A DNA stretch of 64,000 nucleotides from CAWCDJ01 sp963836015 (GCA_963836015.1 CAWIIF010000004.1:1736001-1800000); one strand, 5' to 3'. Shown: positions 45,225 to 54,792, numbered from the stretch's first letter. Translations and numbers: made by a program. Notes: generated from the letters alone by a model not told the origin.

Positions 45225-48200
45225 CTACCAGACCAGCCGCAACCCCAGTTGGATTTGACGGGATGTTGTCGCAGTCGCTGTAATGATTCCGGCGCTCGCC
45301 AGTGGGGCGCCTTTGGCGTTATAGAGCGAATTGTTGGGCAGCGGCGGTTCGAAATTGGCGCGGTTCGCGAGATTGAACGCTTCGGCCCGAAACTGCAACC
45401 TGGCGCTCTCCGATATGAACGGCATCGCGAAATTGCGGGTAACCGAATAATCAAGTTCCGCGAGGCCTGGACCGATGAGCGAATTGCGGCCCGCATTCCC
45501 CAACAACGTGGCTGGCACGCGAAAGCTGTAACACGCCAGATTAATATAATGATTCGCGTCGCCGGAATTGGTTAGATGCGTACACGCAGGCCCCACCACG
45601 CGGTTCGGAACGTCGTAACTCCCGGAACTATTCTCGCCGACGGCATCGCCCGAAATCAGCGGTGTGAACGGCATGCCGTCGCTGATCGTGAATATGCCCG
45701 CCATCTCCCATCCATTGGTGAGAGCTTTCAGGGCCGGCGTTGCCGCTCGGACTTTGGGAAGCTGCCACAGACCGTGAACCGTTGCGACCTGTCCAACATC
45801 GAAATCCGAGAGGCCGCGGTTGAGGTGCCGATTGATAAACAGAGTAGACGTCGAATTCTGGAATTGCGTGGGAAAGACGCTGGACGAGTAGCCATCGATG
45901 CTTTTCTGCCAGGTGAACGTTCCCTGCAATTGCAAACCGTGTGCGAATTGCCGTCGCAGGAGCGTCTCGAGCGAGTTGTAGTTAGAACTGTCCCCCCAGG
46001 CGAGCTGGCGAATGGAACCGACATTGGGATTGAGCCGCGTGCCGCTGCCTACCGGCGAGGGCCAAAGGTAGCCTTGCGCCGTATTGGTGGGCGTCACAAT
46101 ATCGACGTCGTTAGCCATGCTGAACATGTGGACGCCGCGCGATCCGGCGTATGCGGCCAACAGAATCAGGTTCGCCGCTAACTTGCGTTCCACACTGGCG
46201 TTCCACTGCATCACGTAATTGCGCGGTGGATGGTATTGGATACTCGGCTCACGAACCGGCGCATCGGCCGGATTCAGCTTGAGAATGGTCTGGTAACCGC
46301 CATCGGGAAACGACCCAGCCGGTGGGTTGACCAGAGTCACCAGGCTCGAGAATGGGCCACTGTATGCTTCCAACATAGCGATCTCATAGATCAGCGGCAG
46401 CACATCGAAGACCCCGAAGCCCGCGCGAATGGAAATCTTTCCGCCCGCGGCTGGCGACCAGGCCAAACCCACCCGAGGTTCGAAGTTGCGATGAGTCGGG
46501 TTCTGAAAGAGCGCCTGGCCCACGTTCACGTTGGTGCTGTAGATGTCGCGCAGATTCGAGACCAGCCCGTGCACCTCTCCGGGTACCGAAGCCATCTCGT
46601 AGCGGAGCCCCAGGTTCAAGGTCAGGTTCGGAAGCCAGCGGTAATTGTCCTGGAAATATGCCCCGGCGAGGTTCTGCCGGAAACCGCGCTTGGGAAATCC
46701 AGTGCCCGAGGGCTTCGCCTGGCCGCCGGAATAATGGACGTCGGCATAGAAAGAGCTAAGCTTCTCATTGGTGAGAAAGTCGGTTAGCGAATCGAAGGCA
46801 TAGTCGCCGTTTGGGTCCGCCGCAACCTGGGTGTTGTAAAGATAGCGAATGAACTCGACGCCGGCCTTGATGGCGTGCTTCCCCTTTTGGATGCTCAGGT
46901 CGTCGTACGCTTGAAAATTAGTGAACCAGAAGTTGGTGGTCCCCAGGCCGCCGATTCCGCCGGTAAACGCAGTGAGTCCAGGAACTGTCAGGGCAGGCGC
47001 ATCGCGGCCGGGGAGGATGCCCAAATTGGGATCGGAGGCGGCGGGATTGTTCCCGGCCGAGGTCGCCAAACCTTGAGCGGTCACGCGATTCATGCCCGCG
47101 CGCAGCACATTCACCACCTGCGGACTGAAAATATGAGTGGCATTGATGGACGCCGTGTTACGCCATAGCTGGTTGTCGGCGAGGATGCTGTTCAAGGCAT
47201 CGGGAGTCGCGGTGGAACCGTTGTCGGTCGACCACGAGAACGCGAGGTTATCGCGTGCCGTTAAGGAGTGGTCTACCTTCACCAGCCCGGTATTCTCCGC
47301 CGATGGACTGCGGGCGGTAAAGATGTACTGCCCGGTATCTCCGTTTCCCAGCAGAGGGCCGTTAGGCAGCGGCCAAAGCGCCAGGTACGGAGCCACCGCC
47401 GGGCTGACGACGATCTTTCCCTCGGCGAGACCGCCAACGCGTGCCGCGGCGGAGGGAACGGTCGCGATCGAGGTACCTGTTAGCGCCTGTTGCAATCCTT
47501 CGTAATTCACGAACAAGAACGTCCGGTCGCGTACCACCGGCCCGCCGGCGGCCGCTCCGAATTGATTACGGCGAAACGGTGGCTTCGGCCCATCGAAAAA
47601 GTTCCGCGCATCCAGTTTGTCGTTGCGCAGAAACTCGTAAGCGTCGCCGTGCGGCGCATTGCTTCCGGAACGCGACACGGCGTTCACCACGCCGCCGGAA
47701 GCGCCTCCATAAGCGGCGTCGTAATCGCTGGTCAGAACCGAAAACTCCTGAATTGCATCGACGCCGAGTGCCAGTCCAAGCGCACTACCCGGAACGCCGT
47801 TGGTGTAATCGTTTTCGCTGATGCCGTCCAGGAAATAGTTGTTTTGCGTGGGGCGTCCGCCATCGATAGTGACCTCGGATCCGAAGCCCCGGCTCCCGCG
47901 GTTGGACGAGCTGCCATTTAACGCATTCTGAGTGCGGATGGCCGAAACGCCGGGCTGCAGCAAGGCGAGTTGGGTCCAGTCGCGCCCGTTCAAGGGCAGT
48001 TCGCGCATGCTCCTGGCGTCTTCCACAGCGCCGAGCGAGGCGTTCTCCAGATCGATGGCCGAGGGATCGGCAGTTACGTCGATAGTGGAGTTGACGGCCG
48101 ACGGACTCAAGGTGATATTCAAGACCTCCTCCGAACCGACTACGAGTTGCACCTGCGCCCACTTCTGGGTGGCGAAACCGGAGGCTGAAACCGTCATTTC

Positions 48201-48446
48201 ATATGCGGACGGCTGCAGGTCAGGCACACTGTAGATGCCCGCGTCATTCGTCAAACTGGAACGTAATGCTCCGGTCGCGACGTTCTTGACCGCGACCGCC
48301 GCACTGGCAATTACCGCCCCGGAAGAATCGCGAACGGTGCCGCGCAGCGTAGCGAAACTGGTCTGGGCATCGAGGGGCCACGCGGCCACGATCCAGAGTG
48401 CCACCGCAGTCCATGCGTTCAGATAGCGGCCGGTCAAGAAAAGCAA
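45225..48446 (-). CDS. TonB-dependent outer-membrane receptor, Oar-like, with carboxypeptidase-regulatory domain
   Basis: A 1073-residue outer-membrane protein. A signal peptide (LNAWTAVALWIVAAWPLDA) is followed by a CarboxypepD_reg-like beta-sandwich: FATLRGTVRDSSGAVIASA and GIYSVPDLQPSAYEMTVS. The plug domain contains DARSMRELPLNGRDWTQLA and GGRPTQNNYFLDGIS, and the rest is a beta-barrel with many aromatic strands ending IQLGLRLVW, a terminal Trp that fits BAM-recognition patterns. The family imports or binds large substrates such as glycans or proteins. The start is TTG 48446 with GGAGGG upstream. It is divergent from the propeller kinase, which may regulate it. The remnant at 44808-45026 shows other receptors once existed here. 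Confidence 0.92.
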   Translation of the reverse strand: MLFLTGRYLNAWTAVALWIVAAWPLDAQTSFATLRGTVRDSSGAVIASAAVAVKNVATGALRSSLTNDAGIYSVPDLQPSAYEMTVSASGFATQKWAQVQLVVGSEEVLNITLSPSAVNSTIDVTADPSAIDLENASLGAVEDARSMRELPLNGRDWTQLALLQPGVSAIRTQNALNGSSSNRGSRGFGSEVTIDGGRPTQNNYFLDGISENDYTNGVPGSALGLALGVDAIQEFSVLTSDYDAAYGGASGGVVNAVSRSGSNAPHGDAYEFLRNDKLDARNFFDGPKPPFRRNQFGAAAGGPVVRDRTFLFVNYEGLQQALTGTSIATVPSAAARVGGLAEGKIVVSPAVAPYLALWPLPNGPLLGNGDTGQYIFTARSPSAENTGLVKVDHSLTARDNLAFSWSTDNGSTATPDALNSILADNQLWRNTASINATHIFSPQVVNVLRAGMNRVTAQGLATSAGNNPAASDPNLGILPGRDAPALTVPGLTAFTGGIGGLGTTNFWFTNFQAYDDLSIQKGKHAIKAGVEFIRYLYNTQVAADPNGDYAFDSLTDFLTNEKLSSFYADVHYSGGQAKPSGTGFPKRGFRQNLAGAYFQDNYRWLPNLTLNLGLRYEMASVPGEVHGLVSNLRDIYSTNVNVGQALFQNPTHRNFEPRVGLAWSPAAGGKISIRAGFGVFDVLPLIYEIAMLEAYSGPFSSLVTLVNPPAGSFPDGGYQTILKLNPADAPVREPSIQYHPPRNYVMQWNASVERKLAANLILLAAYAGSRGVHMFSMANDVDIVTPTNTAQGYLWPSPVGSGTRLNPNVGSIRQLAWGDSSNYNSLETLLRRQFAHGLQLQGTFTWQKSIDGYSSSVFPTQFQNSTSTLFINRHLNRGLSDFDVGQVATVHGLWQLPKVRAATPALKALTNGWEMAGIFTISDGMPFTPLISGDAVGENSSGSYDVPNRVVGPACTHLTNSGDANHYINLACYSFRVPATLLGNAGRNSLIGPGLAELDYSVTRNFAMPFISESARLQFRAEAFNLANRANFEPPLPNNSLYNAKGAPLASAGIITATATTSRQIQLGLRLVW

Positions 48447-48513
48447 CTAACCCTCCTCTCTTGCAACTGCAGGTTCAGATCCATGGCGCCCCATAGCCCC
48501 GATGACGCCATTA

Positions 48514-48529
48514 TGGCACTGGAGTTGCC
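48514..48529 (+). promoter_or_regulatory. Sigma-54 (-24/-12) promoter candidate before the propeller kinase
   Basis: TGGCACTGGAGTTGCC matches the -24/-12 consensus (TGGCAC, four bases, then TTGC) with the invariant GG and GC ten bases apart. It faces the propeller kinase, with the predicted start of transcription about 145 bases before ATG 48684. Three sigma-54 activators are encoded nearby. Confidence 0.55.
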
Positions 48530-48683
48530 ACATTACCCGGGGGAGAGGCACGATCCACGGCTCACCGGCAGTATACGCGCGTCAAGTGTCGGCCATTCGC
48601 CACCACATTTCGACTGTTGGCAACGGGATCGGGGCGATCGCCTCAGCGATTTCCTGTTGCGTGATAGTATTCGATTAACCCGT

Positions 48684-51677
48684 ATGCGACGCCTGTCGAG
48701 GACTGTCGTAGTGTTGGCGTGCTCCACCCTTTGCACGCCGTCACTTTCCGCACTAAATCCCGCCTATAGAATTACACAATACCTTCATTCAGCCTGGAAG
48801 AGCGACTCCGGACTACAGTCCGTCCGGCGCCTGGCGCAAACGCCTGACGGATATCTTTGGCTGGCTACCCGCGGTGGTCTGGTCCGATTCGATGGGAACC
48901 GCTTTACGACTTTTCTTGCCGGCGCCGTTGCAGGACTGGATAGCAGCACGACGCAGGATCTTTTGGTAGATCCGGATGGCTCTTTGTGGATTGCCACGCT
49001 GGGCGGGGGAGTGTCGCATTATCACAACGATAAATTCCGGTCTTACACCATGCGCGATGGCCTCCCTTCGAACGACATCCAATCGCTGTTTCGAGACACG
49101 CAAGGCGTAATCTGGGTTGGCACGCGTGATGGCAAGATCGCCCGACTGAACCACGACCGCTTCGAAAGGGTCTCTCTCGCGATTCCTAGCGTCTCTATCA
49201 GCGCTTTTCTTGAGGACGACGACCACTCGCTGTGGATAGCGACATTTGGCGATGGAGTGTTTCGGCTTCGAAATGGCGTCCTTACCAGGTTATCGGTTCA
49301 CGAGGGCCTTCCTGATGGGCGCGTCGCAGATCTGTATCGAGATCGCTCGGGTAAGATATGGACTGCCGGATGGAAGGGCATCAGTTCCTGGAGTGGCTCG
49401 CGATTCGTTCCCGATCCGGCTGTCAACCAGGCAGTGGACTATGCCATCGCGTGCCGAAAAGATCGCGATGGCAACCTGTGGGTCGCTGCATCGTCCGGTC
49501 TGTTCCTTTCCCAGGGCGATCGGGTAGCGAGGCTGAATCGCGAGTCCGGCCTTAGCGCCGATTTTGTTGCAGATGTTTTTGAGGATCGCGAAGGCAACCT
49601 CTGGGCTGCTACGAGGGCCGGATTGGACCGTTTTCGAGATGCGCCGGTTCGCACCTTCACCGCTAGGGAAGGTCTGGTCGGCCAGTCGGGTCCTGTTGCC
49701 GTGGGCGATCACGGTGAGATTTGGACCATGTCCGACCGTCAGGTGGATCGCATCGCCGCCGGTGAGCTCTCCACTTGGCGCTTTGCGCTGCCCTCCCACG
49801 GCCAACCCGCCACGTTTCTGCCCCAGCCAGATTCCGAGCTTCTGATCGGTTTCGCAGGCGGGGTCATCCGCTGGCGCCCGAATGAGGCCACGGTCATTTC
49901 TGAGCTTGCGGGACTCGATGTAAGATGCATGCTCCGGGCCCGCGACGGCACGATTTGGCTCGGCACTGCAAAGCGCGGACTGCTCCGTTGGAATCCGTCA
50001 TCGTCCTCCGGGCTCTCGCTAGCAACAGTCCTTTCGGACCGGTCAATTGGAACGCTGGCGGAAGATCACGCAGGGGCCATCTGGGCAGGCAGCGCGTTCG
50101 GTAGCGGGCTGTACCGAATGAATGGAGAGAAGGTGCAGCATTTCGGCCCCGCGGAAGGTCTCGAATCTCCCAATGTGAATACCTTGTACGTGGACGAAAA
50201 AGGCGACCTCTGGATTGGCTCTACGGGCGGGCTGAGCTGGTTTCGGTCCGGCAAGCTCCGTACTGCAAATTCGCGGCACGGGCTGCCCTCGAATCAGATT
50301 CTGGCCATCGTCGACGATTCGTACGGCCGGCTCTGGATAGCCACCTTTGCGGGAATCGCGTCCATCGAAAAGCAGAGCCTCTCTGAATGGGCCGATGGCC
50401 GCAGGGAAATGCTGATTCCGACGGTGTACCCTGGCGAGAACGGGTTGCAAGCCTACACCGTGGGCCGCTTATTCCCATGTGCGATCCGATCCCCCGACGG
50501 GCACTTGTGGTTCTCAGTGGTGGACGGGATCACAGAGGTGACGCCACCCGATCCCCGTCAATCGCGTGCCGACGAATTTCCGGTTCGAATTGAGGACATC
50601 ACCATCGATGGCATTTCTCGTGGCCGCCAGGATGGCTTCCGAGTTCCCCCCGGTGCGCGTTCCATCGAAATTGCGTACACCGCCATCGCTCTCTCCAATT
50701 CGGAGTCCATACGATTCCGTTATCGCTTGGGTGGGGTGGACCAGGCTTGGGTGAACGCGGACGCGAGGCGAATCGCGTTCTATAACAATCTCAAGCCCGG
50801 AGCCTATACCTTCACCGTCTCCGCGAGTTCCGGTGCGGGACAGTGGCGCGACGCGCCCGGCGCATCTTTCGTTTTTTCCATTGCCCCGGCGTACTATCAG
50901 ACACTTTGGTTCCAGGCATTGTGCGCCGCCGGGTTTCTGACTTTGCTCTGGGGCCTCTATCGAATCCGCCTCTATCAGATTGCGCGCGAATTCAACGTGC
51001 GGCTGGACGAACGTGTCGGCGAGCGCACGCGCCTCGCCCGCGATTTGCACGACACGCTCCTGCAGAGTTTCCAGGGGTTGATGCTGCGCCTTCAGGTGGT
51101 GGACGAGTTGCTTCCGCCGGGAAGGGCTAAAGAGCAATTGGAACAGACGCTGGAGCGCGCCGATCAGGCGATCGTGGAAGGACGCAGCGCGGTGCACGAT
51201 TTGCGCTCATCGACCACCATTACCAACGATCTGGCACAGGCGGTGAGAGCGGTCGCGGACGAACTGGCTACCGAGGGATCTCCCACGTTTCGACTGGTGG
51301 TGGAAGGTCCGGTGCGCGACCTGCATCCCATCCTGCGGGACGAAGTCTACCGGATCGCTCGCGAGGGGCTGCGAAATTCCTTCACCCATGCGCAGGCGCA
51401 CCACATCGAAGCCGAAATTGCCTATGGAGAGCGGCTGCGGTTGCGCATTCGTGACGATGGCCGCGGCATCCATCCAGAGATTCTGGAAGCTGGCCGCTCC
51501 GGCCACTACGGTCTGAATGGCATCCGCGAACGCGCCCGGCAAATCGGCGCCGATTTGAACATATGGAGCGGGATCGGGGCTGGCACCGAGATTGATTTGA
51601 GTGTTCCCGGCGCCATCGCGTATGGCGAATCGCCGGGGCGGACGCGGTTCCAATTATTCCGCAAGAAGGTGGGATGA
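48684..51677 (+). CDS. Two-component propeller sensor histidine kinase (Reg_prop/Y_Y_Y/HisKA_3)
   Basis: A 997-residue periplasm-facing sensor. A signal peptide (MRRLSRTVVVLACSTLCTPS) is followed by a series of Reg_prop beta-propeller repeats with DGYLWLATRGGLVRFDG, GSLWIATLGGGVSHY and several more. A Y_Y_Y domain precedes a single transmembrane helix (FQALCAAGFLTLLWGLY), and the kinase part has the HisKA_3 motif TRLARDLHDTLLQSFQG (H near 786) and an HATPase end with RDDGRGI and GLNGIRERA. ATG 48684 was chosen because the signal peptide starts there; no strong ribosome site is visible. The NarL-type regulator follows four bases after the stop. It probably senses polysaccharide-type ligands for the neighbouring receptor. 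Confidence 0.92.
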   Translation: MRRLSRTVVVLACSTLCTPSLSALNPAYRITQYLHSAWKSDSGLQSVRRLAQTPDGYLWLATRGGLVRFDGNRFTTFLAGAVAGLDSSTTQDLLVDPDGSLWIATLGGGVSHYHNDKFRSYTMRDGLPSNDIQSLFRDTQGVIWVGTRDGKIARLNHDRFERVSLAIPSVSISAFLEDDDHSLWIATFGDGVFRLRNGVLTRLSVHEGLPDGRVADLYRDRSGKIWTAGWKGISSWSGSRFVPDPAVNQAVDYAIACRKDRDGNLWVAASSGLFLSQGDRVARLNRESGLSADFVADVFEDREGNLWAATRAGLDRFRDAPVRTFTAREGLVGQSGPVAVGDHGEIWTMSDRQVDRIAAGELSTWRFALPSHGQPATFLPQPDSELLIGFAGGVIRWRPNEATVISELAGLDVRCMLRARDGTIWLGTAKRGLLRWNPSSSSGLSLATVLSDRSIGTLAEDHAGAIWAGSAFGSGLYRMNGEKVQHFGPAEGLESPNVNTLYVDEKGDLWIGSTGGLSWFRSGKLRTANSRHGLPSNQILAIVDDSYGRLWIATFAGIASIEKQSLSEWADGRREMLIPTVYPGENGLQAYTVGRLFPCAIRSPDGHLWFSVVDGITEVTPPDPRQSRADEFPVRIEDITIDGISRGRQDGFRVPPGARSIEIAYTAIALSNSESIRFRYRLGGVDQAWVNADARRIAFYNNLKPGAYTFTVSASSGAGQWRDAPGASFVFSIAPAYYQTLWFQALCAAGFLTLLWGLYRIRLYQIAREFNVRLDERVGERTRLARDLHDTLLQSFQGLMLRLQVVDELLPPGRAKEQLEQTLERADQAIVEGRSAVHDLRSSTTITNDLAQAVRAVADELATEGSPTFRLVVEGPVRDLHPILRDEVYRIAREGLRNSFTHAQAHHIEAEIAYGERLRLRIRDDGRGIHPEILEAGRSGHYGLNGIRERARQIGADLNIWSGIGAGTEIDLSVPGAIAYGESPGRTRFQLFRKKVG

Positions 51678-51681
51678 AAGC

Positions 51682-52296
51682 GTGATTCGAGTACTATCGG
51701 TGGACGACCACGCATTGCTGCGCGAAGGCATCGCCGCGCTTGTCGGGAATCAAGCGGACATGAAGCTAGTGGCGGAGGCTTGCAACGGGCGCGAGGCGGT
51801 CGAACTGTTCCGCACGCATCGCCCGGACGTCACGCTCATGGACCTGCAGATGCCGGAAATGGGTGGCATCGACGCGCTCAGTGCCATCCGCGGCGAATTC
51901 CCGGAAGCGCGCATTATCGTGCTGACCACCTATGCTGGGGACATCCAGGTCATGCGCGCTATGAAGGCTGGCGCGCGGGCTTATCTGTTGAAGGGCCTGC
52001 TGCGCAAGGAACTGATCGAGACGATTCGCGCGGTCCATGCGGGGCAAAGGCGAATGGCGCCCGAGATTGCGGCCGAAATCGCGGAGCACGCCACGGACGA
52101 CACTCTCACCCCGCGCGAGGTGGATGTGCTGCGGCTCATCGCAGGCGGCAATGCCAATAAGGAGATCGCGGCGCAGCTCTCGATTACCGAAGAGACCGTC
52201 AAGGGCTACGTGAAGAACATCCTCGCGAAACTCGGGGCCAAGGACCGGACCCACGCGGTCACTATCGGGTTGAAGCGCGGGGTCATCGACCTGTAG
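51682..52296 (+). CDS. Response regulator, NarL type
   Basis: A 204-residue regulator. The receiver shows VDDHALLRE, the phosphoacceptor in VTLMDLQMPEMGG (Asp near 53) and YLLKGLLRKEL. The LuxR-type HTH is LTPREVDVLRLIAGGNANKEIAAQLSITEETVKGYVKNILAKL. The GTG start (51682) is four bases after the propeller-kinase stop and reads IRVLSVDDHALL. It is the cognate partner of that kinase. Three hairpins lie shortly downstream. Confidence 0.95.
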   Translation: MIRVLSVDDHALLREGIAALVGNQADMKLVAEACNGREAVELFRTHRPDVTLMDLQMPEMGGIDALSAIRGEFPEARIIVLTTYAGDIQVMRAMKAGARAYLLKGLLRKELIETIRAVHAGQRRMAPEIAAEIAEHATDDTLTPREVDVLRLIAGGNANKEIAAQLSITEETVKGYVKNILAKLGAKDRTHAVTIGLKRGVIDL

Positions 52297-52329
52297 TGCG
52301 ATGACCGCTTGAAAGGCGCCTCGGGGACT

Positions 52330-52459
52330 GGCGGACTCTTTCGTCCGCCACCGCGACAGCGGGACCACAGTCCCGCGCAGGCTGAAGCCGGCTGAAGCCC
52401 GCCCCACAGAGTCAGGCATCGGTCATCCCAGGGTGCGGTGACCCCCTCGAAAGAGGGGG
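52330..52459. repeat. Cluster of three compact hairpins after the response regulator
   Basis: Three perfect 7-bp stems occur in 130 bases: GGCGGAC/GTCCGCC (52330-52349), GCGGGAC/GTCCCGC with loop CACA (52359-52376) and CCCCCTC/GAGGGGG with loop GAAA (52442-52459). Between the second and third, GGCTGAAGCC is repeated in tandem. They resemble REP-like elements, with termination of the response-regulator message as a second possibility. Confidence 0.55.
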
Positions 52460-52508
52460 CGGTGCCTCCGATATCTGGGGATTCCACCACAGATCCGGCG
52501 TTCCTACC

Positions 52509-52928
52509 ATGGGAATGGGAACTCCTCTGCAACGCTTATTCTCAACTTTTCCCGATGGCTGGCCGGGGGCCGGCCTCTTGCTGTTGCGTATTGGCGCGGC
52601 GATTCCCCTAATTTATTTCGGTATCGCAGGCGCGGCAGGATCGGTCGATGAGCCCCTGAATATTGCTTCGCGCATCGTGGCGGCCGCCGGCGGGCTGCTT
52701 CTGCTCCTTGGTTTGTGGACGCCTGTTGCGGGGGTAGCGGTGGCCATAGATGAGTTGTGGATCGCGTTCTCACCGGCGGTAGTCCAGCTATCAGACCGAT
52801 GGCTGCACATCCTGCTGGCGATCCTGGTCGCGGCGGTGGCGATGCTCGGCCCCGGTGCCTGGTCGGCAGACGCGCGCATGTTCGGCCGGCAGCGCTTCGA
52901 GATCGACGGCCGAAACCGGCGAAGATAG
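52509..52928 (+). CDS. DoxX-like membrane protein
   Basis: A 139-residue protein with four hydrophobic segments, visible as LLLLRIGAAIPLIYFGIAG, IVAAAGGLLLLLGLW, TPVAGVAVAIDELWIAF and WLHILLAILVAAVAMLGPG. The first helix and the GLW turn resemble DoxX-type quinol-oxidase-like proteins. ATG 52509 has no clear ribosome site; a second ATG six bases later is equally possible. It sits between the propeller operon and activator 2 and is not obviously tied to either. Function unknown. Confidence 0.68.
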   Translation: MGMGTPLQRLFSTFPDGWPGAGLLLLRIGAAIPLIYFGIAGAAGSVDEPLNIASRIVAAAGGLLLLLGLWTPVAGVAVAIDELWIAFSPAVVQLSDRWLHILLAILVAAVAMLGPGAWSADARMFGRQRFEIDGRNRRR

Positions 52929-53082
52929 ACCCCACTAAATAGGGGTCGGCCCCGCAACCATCGAGGGGGAAAATCCGACACCATCCAGGGTTGGCCGGAA
53001 ATCGAAACAGCGTCAAAATCCTTATCAGGAACCCAGAAGTTGAGCCCGGGGCACAGGGGTGCCCGAAAAAGGAGAGGAACCC

Positions 53083-54153
53083 GTGTTTCATAAATCAGGC
53101 GCTGTCACTCAATTGGCAGAAGAGATGGTGGGCCGTAGTCCCGCATTTCAATATGTCTTAAATCAGATTCGCATTATTGCCAAAACCGACTCGGTAACCC
53201 TGATCCAAGGCGAAACCGGCACCGGCAAAGAAGTCATTGCCCGCGCCATTCACAACCAGAGTTCGCGCAGCCAGGGACCGCTGGTGAAATTGAACTGCGC
53301 GGCGATTCCCGGACCGCTGTTGGAGAGTGAACTCTTCGGCCACGAACGAGGCGCCTTCACAGGAGCGTTCGCACAGACCAAGGGGCGATTCCAGATGGCG
53401 GATCGGGGCACATTGTTTCTCGACGAAATCGGCGATTTGCCCCTGGAACTGCAACCCAAGCTCCTCCGCGCTCTCCAGGAGCAGGAATTCGAGCGGCTGG
53501 GCAGCGGCCAGACGATCCGGGTGAACGTGCGCGTAGTGGCGGCCACCAATCAGGATCTCGCGCAGTTGGTGGCGAACAAGCAGTTTCGCGCCGACCTCTA
53601 CTATCGCTTGAATGTCATCCCGATCTCCCTGCCCCCGCTGCGCGAGCGCGTGGAAGACATCCCTTTATTGGTGGAGCACTTCGTCCAGAAATTCTCGGCG
53701 CGCATGGGCAAACCCATCGATGTGATACCCGAGGAAGTGATGGATGTGCTCAAGTCGCACGACTGGCCGGGCAACATTCGCGAACTGCAGAATTTCATCG
53801 AGCGCGCGGTTGTGCTTTCGCCCGAATCCGTGCTGCGGCCCACGTTCTCGGAATTGAAGCAGATGACGAAGCAGCAGCCGACGGCGGCAGCTGCGCGCAC
53901 GCTGGCTGAAGCTGAGCGGGAGCACATCCTGGATGTGCTGAAGCAAGCCGATGGGCAGATCGGCGGAATGCATGGCGCTGCGGCGCGGTTGGGATTGCCG
54001 CGAACGACTTTGGTCTACAAGATGCGAAAACTGGGGATTGAAGCGCGGCGCTCGCAGCGGGCCCGGTCCGCCCAGCATGACGCTCCGCTATTCGCCCGCG
54101 CCGCAGCGGGTGGCGTTGGGGCCGGACATTTCGAGCCGATCGCGGCGTTCTGA
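53083..54153 (+). CDS. Sigma-54-dependent transcription activator without sensor domain (activator 2)
   Basis: A 356-residue paralogue of activator 1 with the same design: short N-terminus, AAA+ domain (Walker A GETGTGKE, GAFTGA, Walker B GTLFLDEIGD) and Fis-type HTH (IGGMHGAAARLGLPRTTLVYKM), then a longer Ala/Arg-rich tail. It is nearly identical to activator 1 across the AAA+ core but differs at the ends. GTG 53083 was chosen over 53059 because AAAAAGGAGAGGAAC lies just before it. It is not accompanied by a STAS gene. Both activators may bind the same promoters. Downstream DNA is degenerate. Confidence 0.92.
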   Translation: MFHKSGAVTQLAEEMVGRSPAFQYVLNQIRIIAKTDSVTLIQGETGTGKEVIARAIHNQSSRSQGPLVKLNCAAIPGPLLESELFGHERGAFTGAFAQTKGRFQMADRGTLFLDEIGDLPLELQPKLLRALQEQEFERLGSGQTIRVNVRVVAATNQDLAQLVANKQFRADLYYRLNVIPISLPPLRERVEDIPLLVEHFVQKFSARMGKPIDVIPEEVMDVLKSHDWPGNIRELQNFIERAVVLSPESVLRPTFSELKQMTKQQPTAAAARTLAEAEREHILDVLKQADGQIGGMHGAAARLGLPRTTLVYKMRKLGIEARRSQRARSAQHDAPLFARAAAGGVGAGHFEPIAAF

Positions 54154-54169
54154 AAGGGTCCGATTCTCC

Positions 54170-54379
54170 ATGGGGGTTGAAATGGTTCGATTGCTCAAGA
54201 GGATTCGGGACCAGTGGGTCGATCTGATGCACGATCAGCCAACCTGGCCAATTTGCGGAAAGTACCACTGCAGGAGGTGCTGGAGGATATACGGGGTTTC
54301 CTGGGCTAATGTGACTCGCCGCAATGTGGTGGTAATGCCTGTGCCGGCCAAGACGGAATATGCGCGGATGCACCTCTGA
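54170..54379 (+). CDS. Small Cys-rich hypothetical protein
   Basis: A 69-residue reading frame just after activator 2. Its middle, MHDQPTWPICGKYHCRRCWR, looks like a zinc-ribbon fragment with three cysteines. The N-terminus resembles a charged helix (VRLLKRIRDQWVDL). The initiator could be ATG 54170 or ATG 54182; no strong ribosome site is visible. The frame's tail after SWANVT is less protein-like. I do not recognise the family and place it as tentative. Confidence 0.35.
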   Translation: MGVEMVRLLKRIRDQWVDLMHDQPTWPICGKYHCRRCWRIYGVSWANVTRRNVVVMPVPAKTEYARMHL

Positions 54380-54558
54380 CAGAGGCAAACGGGGTCGGAT
54401 TGCCGAATGCGGCGGTTGTGCGCGCTTCGGACGCCGGTGCGGCGGGCACTGCGGTCGCCGTTGCGTGGACGGTGATCGCGGTGGTGGTTTGCACGCAGCG
54501 CGTGGATACGGCGTGACCTTGTTGGTTGGACTGAAGGACTGAGACAAGGAGCAGGCAT

Positions 54559-54792
54559 ATGGCGGCCTTGTTGGAAAGAATCTTCGCGTACTTCTCGCCG
54601 TCCGGGCGGGGAGCCGTCGAGAGTTCAGACAGCACTGGCCGCCGAGGCGCTGGAGGCGAGCGATGTGCCGAGGCCGGACGCCGACGCCGGTTGGGTGGGG
54701 ATCAACGACGCGACAACCCGTTGAACCCGGACAACCTGGGCGCGATCCAGGCGGAGCGGAAGCGCAGGGACGTCTGCGAGTGGTTCATGTGA
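54559..54792 (+). pseudogene. Degenerate short gene
   Basis: ATG 54559 has a good site (AAGGAGCAGGCAT), and the first residues MAALLERIFAYFSP look coding. The frame then turns to low-complexity Arg/Gly. Another frame of the same stretch reads RVQTALAAEALEASDVPRPD and DAGWVGINDATTR before a stop, and the original frame becomes protein-like again at NPDNLGAIQAE. This suggests a gene disrupted by two small indels. Its family is not recognised. Confidence 0.35.

Noticed and set aside
44589..45575. Long plus-strand frame after activator 1
   Set aside because: It is a chance frame running across the activator end, two remnants and the receptor end; only a short part around EQTDGLIGG reflects the old HTH.
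53055..53072. GGGCAC/GTGCCC stem before activator 2 as a sigma-54 promoter
   Set aside because: The GG and GC are nine rather than ten bases apart and the site is too close to the start codon.
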